From Ardenticatenales bacterium (GTDB lineage: Bacteria; Chloroflexota; Anaerolineae; Promineifilales; Promineifilaceae), in NCBI GenBank assembly GCA_020634575.1, contig JACKBM010000029.1, positions 11,319-75,318 on the forward strand: a DNA stretch of 64,000 bases. Reading direction: 5' to 3'. Shown here in pieces: positions 56,609-63,812 of the stretch. Numbering within the stretch: the first letter of the stretch is position 1; each line of letters starts with the position of its first letter. Below the pieces are notes generated by a model. That model had not been told where the DNA came from and searched no databases. It saw only the letters and a program-made list of their open reading frames with translations. Both the position numbers and the translations under genes were made by a program.

Positions 56609-56688
56609 GCCACGGATTAACACGGATTCAACACGGATTTTTTTGTTTTTTCAGAAAAATCCGTGTCAAATCCGTGCCAATCCGTGGC
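56609..56688. repeat. Palindromic repeat of CACGGATT units
   Basis: The left arm has GCCACGGATTAACACGGATT plus a third CACGGATT; the right arm mirrors it (AAATCCGTGTCAAATCCG TG... to CCGTGGC at 56688), with a T/A-rich centre. Each arm holds three CACGGATT-like units about 10-11 nt apart. It fills the gap between the 2Fe-2S subunit stop, which it touches, and the amidase start. Confidence 0.85.
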
Positions 56689-57164
56689 TACTCTCCCCTC
56701 TCCCGCGCGGCGAGGGCGACGGCGTCGACGATGTGTTGGTAGCCGGTGCAGCGGCACAGGTTACCAGAGAGCGCCTCGCGGATTTCCGCCTCGGTCGGGT
56801 TCGGGTTTTCTTCCAGAAATGGTAGCAGCGTCATCAAAAAGCCCGGCGTGCAATAGCCACATTGCAACGCATGGCTCTCATGAAAGGCGCGCTGCAGCGG
56901 GTGCATGTTCGCCGGCGTGCCCAGCGATTCCACCGTCTGGATTTCATGGCCCCTGGCCTGGACGGCAAACATGATGCAGGAGCGCACCGGCAGCCCATCA
57001 AACAAAATCGTGCAGGCGCCGCAGACGCCATGCTCACAGCCGACGTGCGTACCAGTCAACCCCAGCTCATGGCGGATGAAGTCGCTTAGCAGCAGGCGCG
57101 GCTCGACGGTCCGTGTCTCCGGGCGGCCATTAATCGTCAGGGTAATCTCAATCGCTTCACTCAT
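56688..57164 (-). CDS. Molybdenum hydroxylase 2Fe-2S small subunit (CoxS type)
   Basis: This 158-residue protein binds two [2Fe-2S] clusters that carry electrons from the Mo site to FAD. The plant-ferredoxin-type cluster ligands are C43, C48, C51 (GCEHGVCGACTI) and C63. The second cluster uses C102 and C105 (QCGYCTPG) and C137 and C139 (GNLCRCTGYQ). Length and spacing are standard. Its start overlaps the aldehyde dehydrogenase stop by 4 bp, which ties the two genes into one operon. It is partner of the subunits at 47793 and 58664. Confidence 0.96.
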   Translation of the reverse strand: MSEAIEITLTINGRPETRTVEPRLLLSDFIRHELGLTGTHVGCEHGVCGACTILFDGLPVRSCIMFAVQARGHEIQTVESLGTPANMHPLQRAFHESHALQCGYCTPGFLMTLLPFLEENPNPTEAEIREALSGNLCRCTGYQHIVDAVALAARERGE

Positions 57165-58630
57165 GCGTCATCTTTCCCGTAGGGATACCAGTAATCCTTG
57201 ACCTGGCCCTCCACGTCCCAGTGGACATGTTTCACTTCGTAAAATTCGTCCAGCCCTTCCTGGCCCAGCTCGCGGCCGCCACCGGTCATCTTCATGCCGC
57301 CAAAGGGGCCAGCCCAATTGTCGGTCAGCGGGTCATTGATCCAGATGGTGCCGGCTTTAACCTGATCAAAAAACCGTTTGACCAGGCGGGCATCATGGGT
57401 GAGCAGCGAAGCGCCCAGCCCCATTGTCGTATCGTTGCAGAGGGCAATCGCCTCATCAAAATCGCGGTATGGCATCAGCGGCAGCAACGGGCCGAACGTC
57501 TCCTCACGCATGATCGACATCGAGTGATCCACATTGACGAGAACGGCCGGTTCCAGGAAATAGCCCTTCGGCAGATAAGCCGGCCGGCCGCCGCCGGTGA
57601 GCACCTGCGCCCCAGCAGCAGTTGCCGTCGCCAATTCATTCTCAATTTTGACCCGGAACCGTTCCCGCATGAGCGGGCCGATGTCGGTGGACTCGTCCAG
57701 CCCGTTTCCCAGCTTCAGTTTGGCCACAAAATCAGCCAGCTCTTCGCTGAACTGGGTAAAGCGGGACTCGTGGACATAAATCCGTTCCGAGCTGGTGCAG
57801 ACCTGGCCAGTATTGAGCAGCCCAGCATAGGCAGTGGCTCGGACCGCCATGGTCAGGTCCACGTCGGGCGCTACAACCAGTGGGTCTTTGCCGCCCAGCT
57901 CCAGGTTGAGCTTTTTCATCATGGGCGCAGCGATGCCGGCAATGCGCTGGCCCGTGGCGACGGAGCCGGTGAAGGCGATCATGGGCACATCGGGATGGCG
58001 CACCAGCGTCTCGCCGACCTCCGGGCCGTAGCCAGTGACGACGTTGACGACACCGGCCGGTAAATGGCCAAACGCCTTCTCAATCAGCAACATCGTCGTC
58101 AGCGTCGTGTACTCTGACGGTTTGATCACCACCGTGTTGCCCGCCGCTAGCGCCGGCGCCACCTTCCAGGCCAGCAACAACAGTGGGAAGTTCCACGGCA
58201 CGATACAGCCCACGACGCCATACGGCTCTTTAATGGTGAAATTGATCTGGTCCGGGTCGCCGGGCGTCAGGAAACGGCCCCGCTCGGCTCGCCCCAACTC
58301 AGCGTAATAATGGAACGTCTCGTAGCTCCAGTAAACCCCTTCCTCACTCTCGATGTACGGTTTGCCCTGTTCGATGGTGAGCTGGCGACTCAGCGCCGCT
58401 TCGTGGGTCTTGATCTGGCTGGCCACCTCATGCAGGAGCGCGGCCCGCTCAAAAGCCGGCGTTTGCCGCCAGCCCGGAAAAGCAGCCTTCGCGGCAGCCA
58501 CGGCGGCCTCGACATCAGCCGCCACGCCGCGCGGGATGGCACCGATGATCTCTTCCGTAGCCGGGTTAATGACTTCTATCGACTCGACGGCGGCGCCGCC
58601 CGTCCATTGACCATTGATGTATTGTGTCAT
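57161..58630 (-). CDS. NAD(P)-dependent aldehyde dehydrogenase
   Basis: This 489-residue enzyme of the ALDH superfamily oxidises an aldehyde to the acid. Visible are the oxyanion Asn N147 in IVPWNFPLLL, KPSEYTTLTTMLL, FTGSVATGQRI, general base E244 in LELGGKDP and nucleophile C278 in NTGQVCTSSERIYV, then EETFGPLLPLM. The pattern is near betaine/aminobutyraldehyde-type dehydrogenases. ATG 58630 gives the usual MTQYINGQW start, although the AGGAG upstream is 16 bp away. Placed between the FAD and 2Fe-2S hydroxylase subunits, it probably oxidises a semialdehyde produced in the same pathway. Confidence 0.93.
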   Translation of the reverse strand: MTQYINGQWTGGAAVESIEVINPATEEIIGAIPRGVAADVEAAVAAAKAAFPGWRQTPAFERAALLHEVASQIKTHEAALSRQLTIEQGKPYIESEEGVYWSYETFHYYAELGRAERGRFLTPGDPDQINFTIKEPYGVVGCIVPWNFPLLLLAWKVAPALAAGNTVVIKPSEYTTLTTMLLIEKAFGHLPAGVVNVVTGYGPEVGETLVRHPDVPMIAFTGSVATGQRIAGIAAPMMKKLNLELGGKDPLVVAPDVDLTMAVRATAYAGLLNTGQVCTSSERIYVHESRFTQFSEELADFVAKLKLGNGLDESTDIGPLMRERFRVKIENELATATAAGAQVLTGGGRPAYLPKGYFLEPAVLVNVDHSMSIMREETFGPLLPLMPYRDFDEAIALCNDTTMGLGASLLTHDARLVKRFFDQVKAGTIWINDPLTDNWAGPFGGMKMTGGGRELGQEGLDEFYEVKHVHWDVEGQVKDYWYPYGKDDA

Positions 58631-58663
58631 CGCTTGCGCTAAAAGACTCCTGCAGCCAATCAA

Positions 58664-59536
58664 TCAGGAATTGAGGCCCGCTGCCTCTAATAAGGCCCGT
58701 TTCGCCAGGACGCCGGCCAGGTGCCGCTTGTATTCGGCACTGGCATGCACATCACCGGCTGGGGCGATCTCGTCACGCGCGGCCTGGGCCGCCGCGGCCG
58801 CGCACAATTCGGGCGTCAGCCGTTGCCCGACCAACATGGCGGCAGCAGAACTGGCCACCATCGGGATTTCGCCGGCGTTCAGAAAAACCAATCGGGCGGC
58901 GCGGCAAACGCCAGACGCATCCAATTGCAGCACCGCGGCAATGCCGGCCTGGGCATAGTCACCGTGGCGGCGGGCCAACTCTTTGAAGGCGAAGCGGCTA
59001 CCGGCCGGTAACGGCGGCAGCTTGATTTCGGTAAGGATCTCATCGTCAGCCAGCGCTGTCTGGAACAGCCCTTCGTAAAATGCTTCAGCGTCTACCCAGC
59101 GCTCACTCCCTTCTTTCTGGAGCCGGAATTGCGCTTCAAGGGCGACGGCGAGGACGGGCAGCTCACCGGCCGGATCCGCATGGGCCAGGCTGCCGCCGAT
59201 CGTGCCCCGGTTGCGGATCTGGGGATGGGCGATGTAAGGCATCGTCGCCGTGATCAATGGCGCACACTCGGCCACAAGCGCATCCCGCTCCAACCGCCGC
59301 TGCCGCACCATGCTGCCAATGTGGAGATGGCCGGCCTCGTCCCGCCAGATATCGGCAAGTCCGGCCACGTTATTCAAATCGATGAGAACGGCCGGTTGGG
59401 CCAGGCGAAAATTCATCACCGGGATCAAACTCTGACCACCGGCCAGCAGTTTCCCTTCATCACCATGCTCACGCAGCAGGACCAGGGTTTCGCTCAGAGT
59501 CTCAGGGGCTTTATAGGCAAAGGGGGCAGGCTTCAT
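58664..59536 (-). CDS. Molybdenum hydroxylase FAD-binding medium subunit (CoxM type)
   Basis: This 290-residue subunit passes electrons from the Fe-S clusters to an acceptor. FAD-binding motifs are LLAGGQSLIPVMNFRLA (32-36 core) and RNRGTIGGSLAHADPAGELP (112-124), followed by the CO_deh_flav_C domain (FLNAGEIPMVASSAAAMLVGQ). ATG 59536 follows GAGGAC directly; the in-frame extension upstream would read into the palindrome region. It is the first gene of the long minus-strand run, and a 16-nt palindrome lies 32 bp upstream of its start. Confidence 0.95.
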   Translation of the reverse strand: MKPAPFAYKAPETLSETLVLLREHGDEGKLLAGGQSLIPVMNFRLAQPAVLIDLNNVAGLADIWRDEAGHLHIGSMVRQRRLERDALVAECAPLITATMPYIAHPQIRNRGTIGGSLAHADPAGELPVLAVALEAQFRLQKEGSERWVDAEAFYEGLFQTALADDEILTEIKLPPLPAGSRFAFKELARRHGDYAQAGIAAVLQLDASGVCRAARLVFLNAGEIPMVASSAAAMLVGQRLTPELCAAAAAQAARDEIAPAGDVHASAEYKRHLAGVLAKRALLEAAGLNS

Positions 59537-59567
59537 AAGGTCCTCAGCCAATTCAGGAAATAGTTGG

Positions 59568-59583
59568 CACAACATAAGTTGTG
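59568..59583. promoter_or_regulatory. Palindrome upstream of the hydroxylase operon, candidate operator
   Basis: CACAAC-ATAA-GTTGTG is a perfect 6-bp inverted repeat with a 4-nt centre, 31 bp before the medium-subunit start. The size and place suit a dimeric repressor (for example GntR-like), but no regulator gene is adjacent. Confidence 0.45.
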
Positions 59584-59646
59584 ACATGGGCTGCCCCAAT
59601 GATACCAAATTTGCCGCCATCCGCCCCACCCCGCGAGGGGTGGTGG

Positions 59647-59733
59647 ACCCGTCGGGTGGTGGACCCGTCGGGTTAGGGACCCGTCGGGTGGGGGACCCGT
59701 CGGGTGGGGACCCGTCGGGAGAACCCGTCGGGT
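59647..59733. repeat. Six-copy ACCCGWCGGGT palindrome array between divergent operons
   Basis: Copies start at 59647, 59663, 59679, 59695, 59710 and 59723 (steps 16, 16, 16, 15, 13). The fifth ends in A instead of T. The array is bracketed by CCCCGCGAGGGGT on the left and ACCCCTCGCG on the right, as at the other two loci. It lies between the start codons of the hydroxylase operon and NDH-2, so it could bind a protein in register with the helix or form RNA hairpins in the NDH-2 leader. Confidence 0.9.
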
Positions 59734-59789
59734 TGGCAACCCCTCGCGCCGCTCTCTATAATGGGCGCAGCTTTAGCAAAGGAGCCATT

Positions 59790-61094
59790 TTGAATTCAGA
59801 CACGCGACATCTGGTCATCGTTGGCGGCGGATTTGCCGGCCTGTATACGGCCAAACATCTGCGCCAGGCGGAATGGCGGATCACCCTCATCGATAAACGC
59901 AACTTCCACCTGTTCCAGCCCTTGCTTTACCAGGTCGCGACTGGCGGCATCTCGCCGGGTGACATCGCCTCGCCGCTGCGGGCAGTTTTCTCGAAGCAGA
60001 AGAATGTCACCGTGTTGCAGGCGGAAGCGACCGGGCTGGATGTCAGCAGGCGGCGGCTCAGGTTGCGTGATGGCGAGATCAGCTACGATCAGCTCATCGT
60101 CGCCACCGGCGTCCGGCACCATTACTTTGGCCATGAGGAGTGGGCCGGGGCCGCGCCTGGTCTGAAGACGATTGAAGACGCCCTCACCATGCGGCGGCGC
60201 ATCTTCCTCGCCTTTGAAGCCGCAGAAAGGGAAACGGATCCGGCTCGCCGGCGGGCCCTGATGAATTTCGTGGTGGTGGGCGCCGGACCAACGGGCGTGG
60301 AATTGGCCGGCGCCCTGGGCGAGCTGGCTCACGCAACCCTGCAGGGCGACTTCCGCCACATCGATCCGCATGAGGTTCAGATCTTCCTGGTCGAAGGGCA
60401 GGAACGGATTCTGAGCAGTTACCCGGAACAGCTCTCGGCGCGGGCGGCGCAATCGCTGGCCCAACTGGGCGTTACTGTGCGTACCAACACCTTTGTGACC
60501 GGGGTCAATGAAGGTGTTTGTCAGTTACAGCATGACGGGGCCACGGAGCAGTTACCGGCGGCCACAATCCTTTGGGCCGCCGGGGTCAAGGCGTCGCCGC
60601 TGGGGCAGGTGCTGGCGGAGCAAACGGGCTGCGAATTGGACAATGCCGGCCGGGTCAAAGTCCGCGACGATCTCAGCCTGCCTGGCCATCCCGAAATCTT
60701 TGTGATCGGTGACCTGGCACACTGTCCTGGCCCAGACGGCCAGCCGTTGCCGGGTGTCGCCCAGGTGGCCATGCAGCAGGGCAAATATGTGGCGGAACAC
60801 CTGCGCGGCAAGAAAAAAGGGCCGTTTCGCTATCAAGATCGGGGAAGTCTGGCGGTCATCGGCCGGAACCGGGCTGTAGCCAATATTTTCGGCTATAAGC
60901 TCAGCGGTTTTCTGGCCTGGTTGGTCTGGGTTTTCATCCACATCGCTTATCTGATTGAATTCGACAACCGGCTGATCGTGATGATCCAATGGGCCAGCGA
61001 CTACTTCACCCGCAAACGCGGCGCTCGTCTAATCACGGGAGATTCGCCGTTTCCGCTTATCCAAACAGATCATGAGGTGACTGATGCAACGTAG
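59790..61094 (+). CDS. Type II NADH dehydrogenase (NDH-2)
   Basis: This 434-residue membrane-associated flavoprotein oxidises NADH and reduces quinone without pumping protons. It has the FAD Rossmann motif VIVGGGFAGLYTAKHL (9-24), NFHLFQPLLYQVATGGISPGDIASPLR (characteristic of the family), the NADH Rossmann motif VVVGAGPTGVELAGALGEL, and the second FAD motif EIFVIGDLAHC with the quinone-site AQVAMQQGKYVA. A C-terminal amphipathic/hydrophobic region (FLAWLVWVFIHIAYLIEF) anchors it. The start is a TTG at 59790 with AAAGGAG 5 bp upstream; the in-frame extension to 59586 only translates the repeat array. It may take electrons from catabolic dehydrogenases nearby. Confidence 0.93.
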   Translation: MNSDTRHLVIVGGGFAGLYTAKHLRQAEWRITLIDKRNFHLFQPLLYQVATGGISPGDIASPLRAVFSKQKNVTVLQAEATGLDVSRRRLRLRDGEISYDQLIVATGVRHHYFGHEEWAGAAPGLKTIEDALTMRRRIFLAFEAAERETDPARRRALMNFVVVGAGPTGVELAGALGELAHATLQGDFRHIDPHEVQIFLVEGQERILSSYPEQLSARAAQSLAQLGVTVRTNTFVTGVNEGVCQLQHDGATEQLPAATILWAAGVKASPLGQVLAEQTGCELDNAGRVKVRDDLSLPGHPEIFVIGDLAHCPGPDGQPLPGVAQVAMQQGKYVAEHLRGKKKGPFRYQDRGSLAVIGRNRAVANIFGYKLSGFLAWLVWVFIHIAYLIEFDNRLIVMIQWASDYFTRKRGARLITGDSPFPLIQTDHEVTDAT

Positions 61095-61434
61095 GGGGTC
61101 CGCCTGACTCAGCCTGGATGCCCTGCGCTTCCTCGCGCAGGCGTGCGGCAAGCGCCGTGGTCTGGCAGAATTTTGCGCAGCTACAGTTCTGCATTCTGGA
61201 CCGGGAATTCGTTGAACGTCCTGGTACGTTCACGCCGCTTCTGGATTGATGCAGGCTTCACTGAAGCGAACCAGGCCGTCGCGCCGGTCGATTTGACGAG
61301 CAATCTAGCCGCCGTCCGGGCTGGATGGTAATATCGTAGAACGAACACAGATTGCCGCGTTAGCCACATATCCATCAACCCCGCCACCCCGCTGTCACGT
61401 GGTTGTTATTGGCTCACATCGAGGAGGAGGAAAG
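61095..61434. other. 340-bp intergenic stretch without a convincing gene
   Basis: Only short unsupported readings occur. The hairpin CCTGCGC (61122-61128) / GCGCAGG (61135-61141) lies soon after the NDH-2 stop but lacks a T run. The promoter of the amidohydrolase operon should be in the right half; no clear -35/-10 pair was found. Confidence 0.4.
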
Positions 61435-62307
61435 ATGTCACGCATTGTCCGTGCCGCTCTACTACAGGCTTCCTGGACCGGCGACAAGGAGTCGATGATC
61501 GTCAAGCACGAGGAGTACGCTCGTGAGGCAGCCAAACAGGGCGCCAAAGTGATGTGCTTTCAGGAGTTGTTCTACGGCCCCTATTTCTGCCAGGTGCAGG
61601 ACGCCAAATATTACAGCTACGTCGAACCTATCCCCGACGGCCCCACCACCAAACGAATGCAGGCGCTGGCCAAAGAGACCGGCATGGTCCTGATTGTGCC
61701 TATGTACGAGGAAGATGGCACCGGCATTTACTACAACACGGCCGCCGTCATCGATGCGGATGGTCGTTATCTTGGCAAATACCGCAAAACCCATCTACCT
61801 CATGTCAATGGCTTCTGGGAGAAATTTTATTTCCGGCCGGGCAACCTCGGCTACCCCGTTTTTGATACTGCTGTTGGCAAGGTTGGCGTCTATATCTGCT
61901 ACGACCGCCATTTCCCGGAAGGCGCCCGCATGTTGGGGCTACATGGCGCTGAGATCGTCTTCATTCCCTCCGCCACCTCGCGTGGCCTCTCGCAGCACCT
62001 ATGGCGCATCGAACAGACCAGCCACGCCATCGCCAACGGCTATTTTGTCGGCACCATCAACCGGGTTGGCATCGAAGCAGAGATTGGCGACAACGATTTT
62101 TATGGCCAGAGCTATTTCTGTACCCCACGGGGCGAATTTGTCACCACCATGGGCGAGTATGACAATCTACCAGGCCAGGGGGATGCCTACGAGGAAGAGC
62201 TAATGGTGCGCGACCTCGATCTGGATCTCATCCGCGAAGTGCGCAATACCTGGCAGTTTTACCGCGATCGCCGGCCCGATATGTATGATGATATCGTCGC
62301 TCCATAA
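61435..62307 (+). CDS. Nitrilase-superfamily amidohydrolase, probable beta-ureidopropionase / N-carbamoyl amidase
   Basis: This 290-residue C-N hydrolase has catalytic triad E44 (FQELFYGPYF), K118 (YRKTHLPHVNGFWEKFYFRPGN) and C155 (GVYICYDRHFPEGARML), with the extra Glu E129. The HLPHVNGFWEKFYFRPG block and YFVGTINRVG are typical of N-carbamoyl-beta-alanine or N-carbamoylputrescine amidohydrolases. GGAGGAGG precedes ATG 61435. It is followed by a dihydropyrimidinase gene 98 bp downstream, so cleavage of an N-carbamoyl amino acid to the amino acid, CO2 and NH3 is the natural reading, as in reductive pyrimidine degradation. Confidence 0.9.
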   Translation: MSRIVRAALLQASWTGDKESMIVKHEEYAREAAKQGAKVMCFQELFYGPYFCQVQDAKYYSYVEPIPDGPTTKRMQALAKETGMVLIVPMYEEDGTGIYYNTAAVIDADGRYLGKYRKTHLPHVNGFWEKFYFRPGNLGYPVFDTAVGKVGVYICYDRHFPEGARMLGLHGAEIVFIPSATSRGLSQHLWRIEQTSHAIANGYFVGTINRVGIEAEIGDNDFYGQSYFCTPRGEFVTTMGEYDNLPGQGDAYEEELMVRDLDLDLIREVRNTWQFYRDRRPDMYDDIVAP

Positions 62308-62315
62308 GAGATTTT

Positions 62316-62376
62316 GCCGCGAATAACGCGAATTTTCGCTAATTTTTTCTTCGCGAGAATTTGCGTCATTCGCGGC
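62316..62376. repeat. GCCGCGAAT-type palindromic repeat
   Basis: GCCGCGAATAACGCGAATTTTCGC and a right arm ending GCGTCATTCGCGGC (ATTCGCGGC at 62368-62376) form an imperfect hairpin with a T-rich centre. It is a second copy of the element at 5930-5988, here between two genes of one operon rather than at an operon end. Confidence 0.8.
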
Positions 62377-62405
62377 CAGTTTCTTCCTAACAGGTAACAC
62401 ATCAA

Positions 62406-63812
62406 ATGAAAACATTGATCAAGAATGGAACAATTGTGACGGCCAGTGACACCATCAAGGCTGATGTGCTGATTGAGGGTGAGCAGGTGGCTTTAATCGG
62501 CCGCGATCTGCCGGCGGATGGCGCCAACGTGATCGACGCCAGCGGCAAGTTGCTCCTGCCGGGCGGCATCGACGTCCACACCCATTTGGAACTCCCTTTC
62601 GGCGGTACCGTCTCCTCTGACGATTTCTTCACCGGCCACAAGGCCGCCGCGTTCGGCGGCACGACGATGCATATCGACTTCGTCATCCAGCCCATCGGCG
62701 GCTCGCTGGCTGATGGCATCGCCGACTGGCGCCAGAAGTCGACGGACAAGGCGGCCATCGACTACGGCTTCCACATCGCCATCACCGACCTGCGTGACGA
62801 GGTGATGGCGGAGATCCCTTCGGTGCTGGATGAGGGGATCACCAGCCTGAAGCTGTTCATGGCCTATAAAAACGTCTTCCAGATCGACGATACCACCTTA
62901 TTCCGCGCCATGACCGTAGCCGCCAAACATGGCATGATCATCATGGTCCATGCCGAAAACGGCGACGTCATCGCCGAGTTGACGGCCCAGTTGCTCGCCG
63001 AGGGCAAAACCGACCCCAAATATCACGCCACCGCCCACCCGGCCATGGCCGAGGCCGAGGCAACCGGCCGGGCCGTTGCCATGGCCGGCATGACCGGCGC
63101 TCGCCTCTATGTCGTCCACATGACCTGTGAAGAAGCGGTGGAGCAACTGGCGTTGGGCCGGGCCAAAGGGTTCAACGTCATGGGCGAGACCTGCACCCAG
63201 TACATGTTCATTTTTGAAGAAGATCTGGCCAAACCCGGCTTTGAAGGCGCCAAATTCGTCTGCTCACCACCGGTGCGGCAGCCCAAGGACGCCCCAATTC
63301 TCTGGCAGGCGCTCAAGGACAACACCTTGCAGGCCGTTTCCACCGACCATTGCCCCTTCTGGTACGAAGGTGGCGTAAGCGGCCGTCTCCCGGGCAAGGA
63401 GCTGGGCAAACCCAGCTTCGACAAGATCCCCAATGGCATGCCCGGCATCGAGGACCGGATGCCGGTGATGTGGCATCATGGCGTCAACGGTGGCCACTAT
63501 TCAGCCAACCGCTTCGTCGAGATAACGGCCACCAACCCGGCCAAAATCTTCGGCATGTACCCGCGCAAAGGCACCATCGCCGTCGGCTCCGACGCTGACA
63601 TCGTCATCTGGGATCCGGAAAAACAACACACCATCAGCGCCGCCACCCAACATATGAACACCGATTACAATGTCTATGAAGGGATGACGGTTAAGGGCTG
63701 GGCCGATAAAGTGTTGTTGCGCGGCCAGGTCATTGTCGATGGCGATGAATGGCTGGGCGCCGCCGGCAGCGGCCAATACATCTTCCGCCAGCCCCATGCC
63801 GCGATTCTATAA
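62406..63812 (+). CDS. Dihydropyrimidinase / D-hydantoinase
   Basis: This 468-residue binuclear zinc amidohydrolase opens dihydropyrimidine or hydantoin rings to N-carbamoyl amino acids. All metal ligands are present: H58 and H60 (GGIDVHTHLELPFGG), carboxylated K149 (SLKLFMAYK), H182 (MVHAENGDV), H238 (VVHMTCEEAV) and D314 (STDHCPF). GETCTQYM and CSPPVRQPKD are further family marks. Its product is the substrate type of the amidohydrolase encoded just upstream. No dihydropyrimidine dehydrogenase is in the window, so either that gene lies further right or the ring comes from another route such as the molybdenum hydroxylase. Confidence 0.95.
   Translation: MKTLIKNGTIVTASDTIKADVLIEGEQVALIGRDLPADGANVIDASGKLLLPGGIDVHTHLELPFGGTVSSDDFFTGHKAAAFGGTTMHIDFVIQPIGGSLADGIADWRQKSTDKAAIDYGFHIAITDLRDEVMAEIPSVLDEGITSLKLFMAYKNVFQIDDTTLFRAMTVAAKHGMIIMVHAENGDVIAELTAQLLAEGKTDPKYHATAHPAMAEAEATGRAVAMAGMTGARLYVVHMTCEEAVEQLALGRAKGFNVMGETCTQYMFIFEEDLAKPGFEGAKFVCSPPVRQPKDAPILWQALKDNTLQAVSTDHCPFWYEGGVSGRLPGKELGKPSFDKIPNGMPGIEDRMPVMWHHGVNGGHYSANRFVEITATNPAKIFGMYPRKGTIAVGSDADIVIWDPEKQHTISAATQHMNTDYNVYEGMTVKGWADKVLLRGQVIVDGDEWLGAAGSGQYIFRQPHAAIL

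Noticed and set aside
47793..59536. Aerobic CO dehydrogenase (coxMSL) identity
   Set aside because: The large subunit has TPYRGAGR instead of the CODH loop VAYRCSFR, and the subunit genes are separated by other enzymes, so a heterocycle or aldehyde hydroxylase is more likely.
59647..59733. CRISPR-like look of the regularly spaced array
   Set aside because: The unit is only 11 nt with 5-nt or shorter spacers of almost constant sequence, and no cas gene is near.
59586..59789. N-terminal extension of the NDH-2 reading to 59586
   Set aside because: It would translate the palindrome array into a Gly/Pro/Arg run absent from the family; a TTG with AAAGGAG at 59790 fits the normal N-terminus.
61143..61331. 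62-codon reading between NDH-2 and the amidohydrolase
   Set aside because: No ribosome site, no recognisable motif and no conserved-looking pattern.
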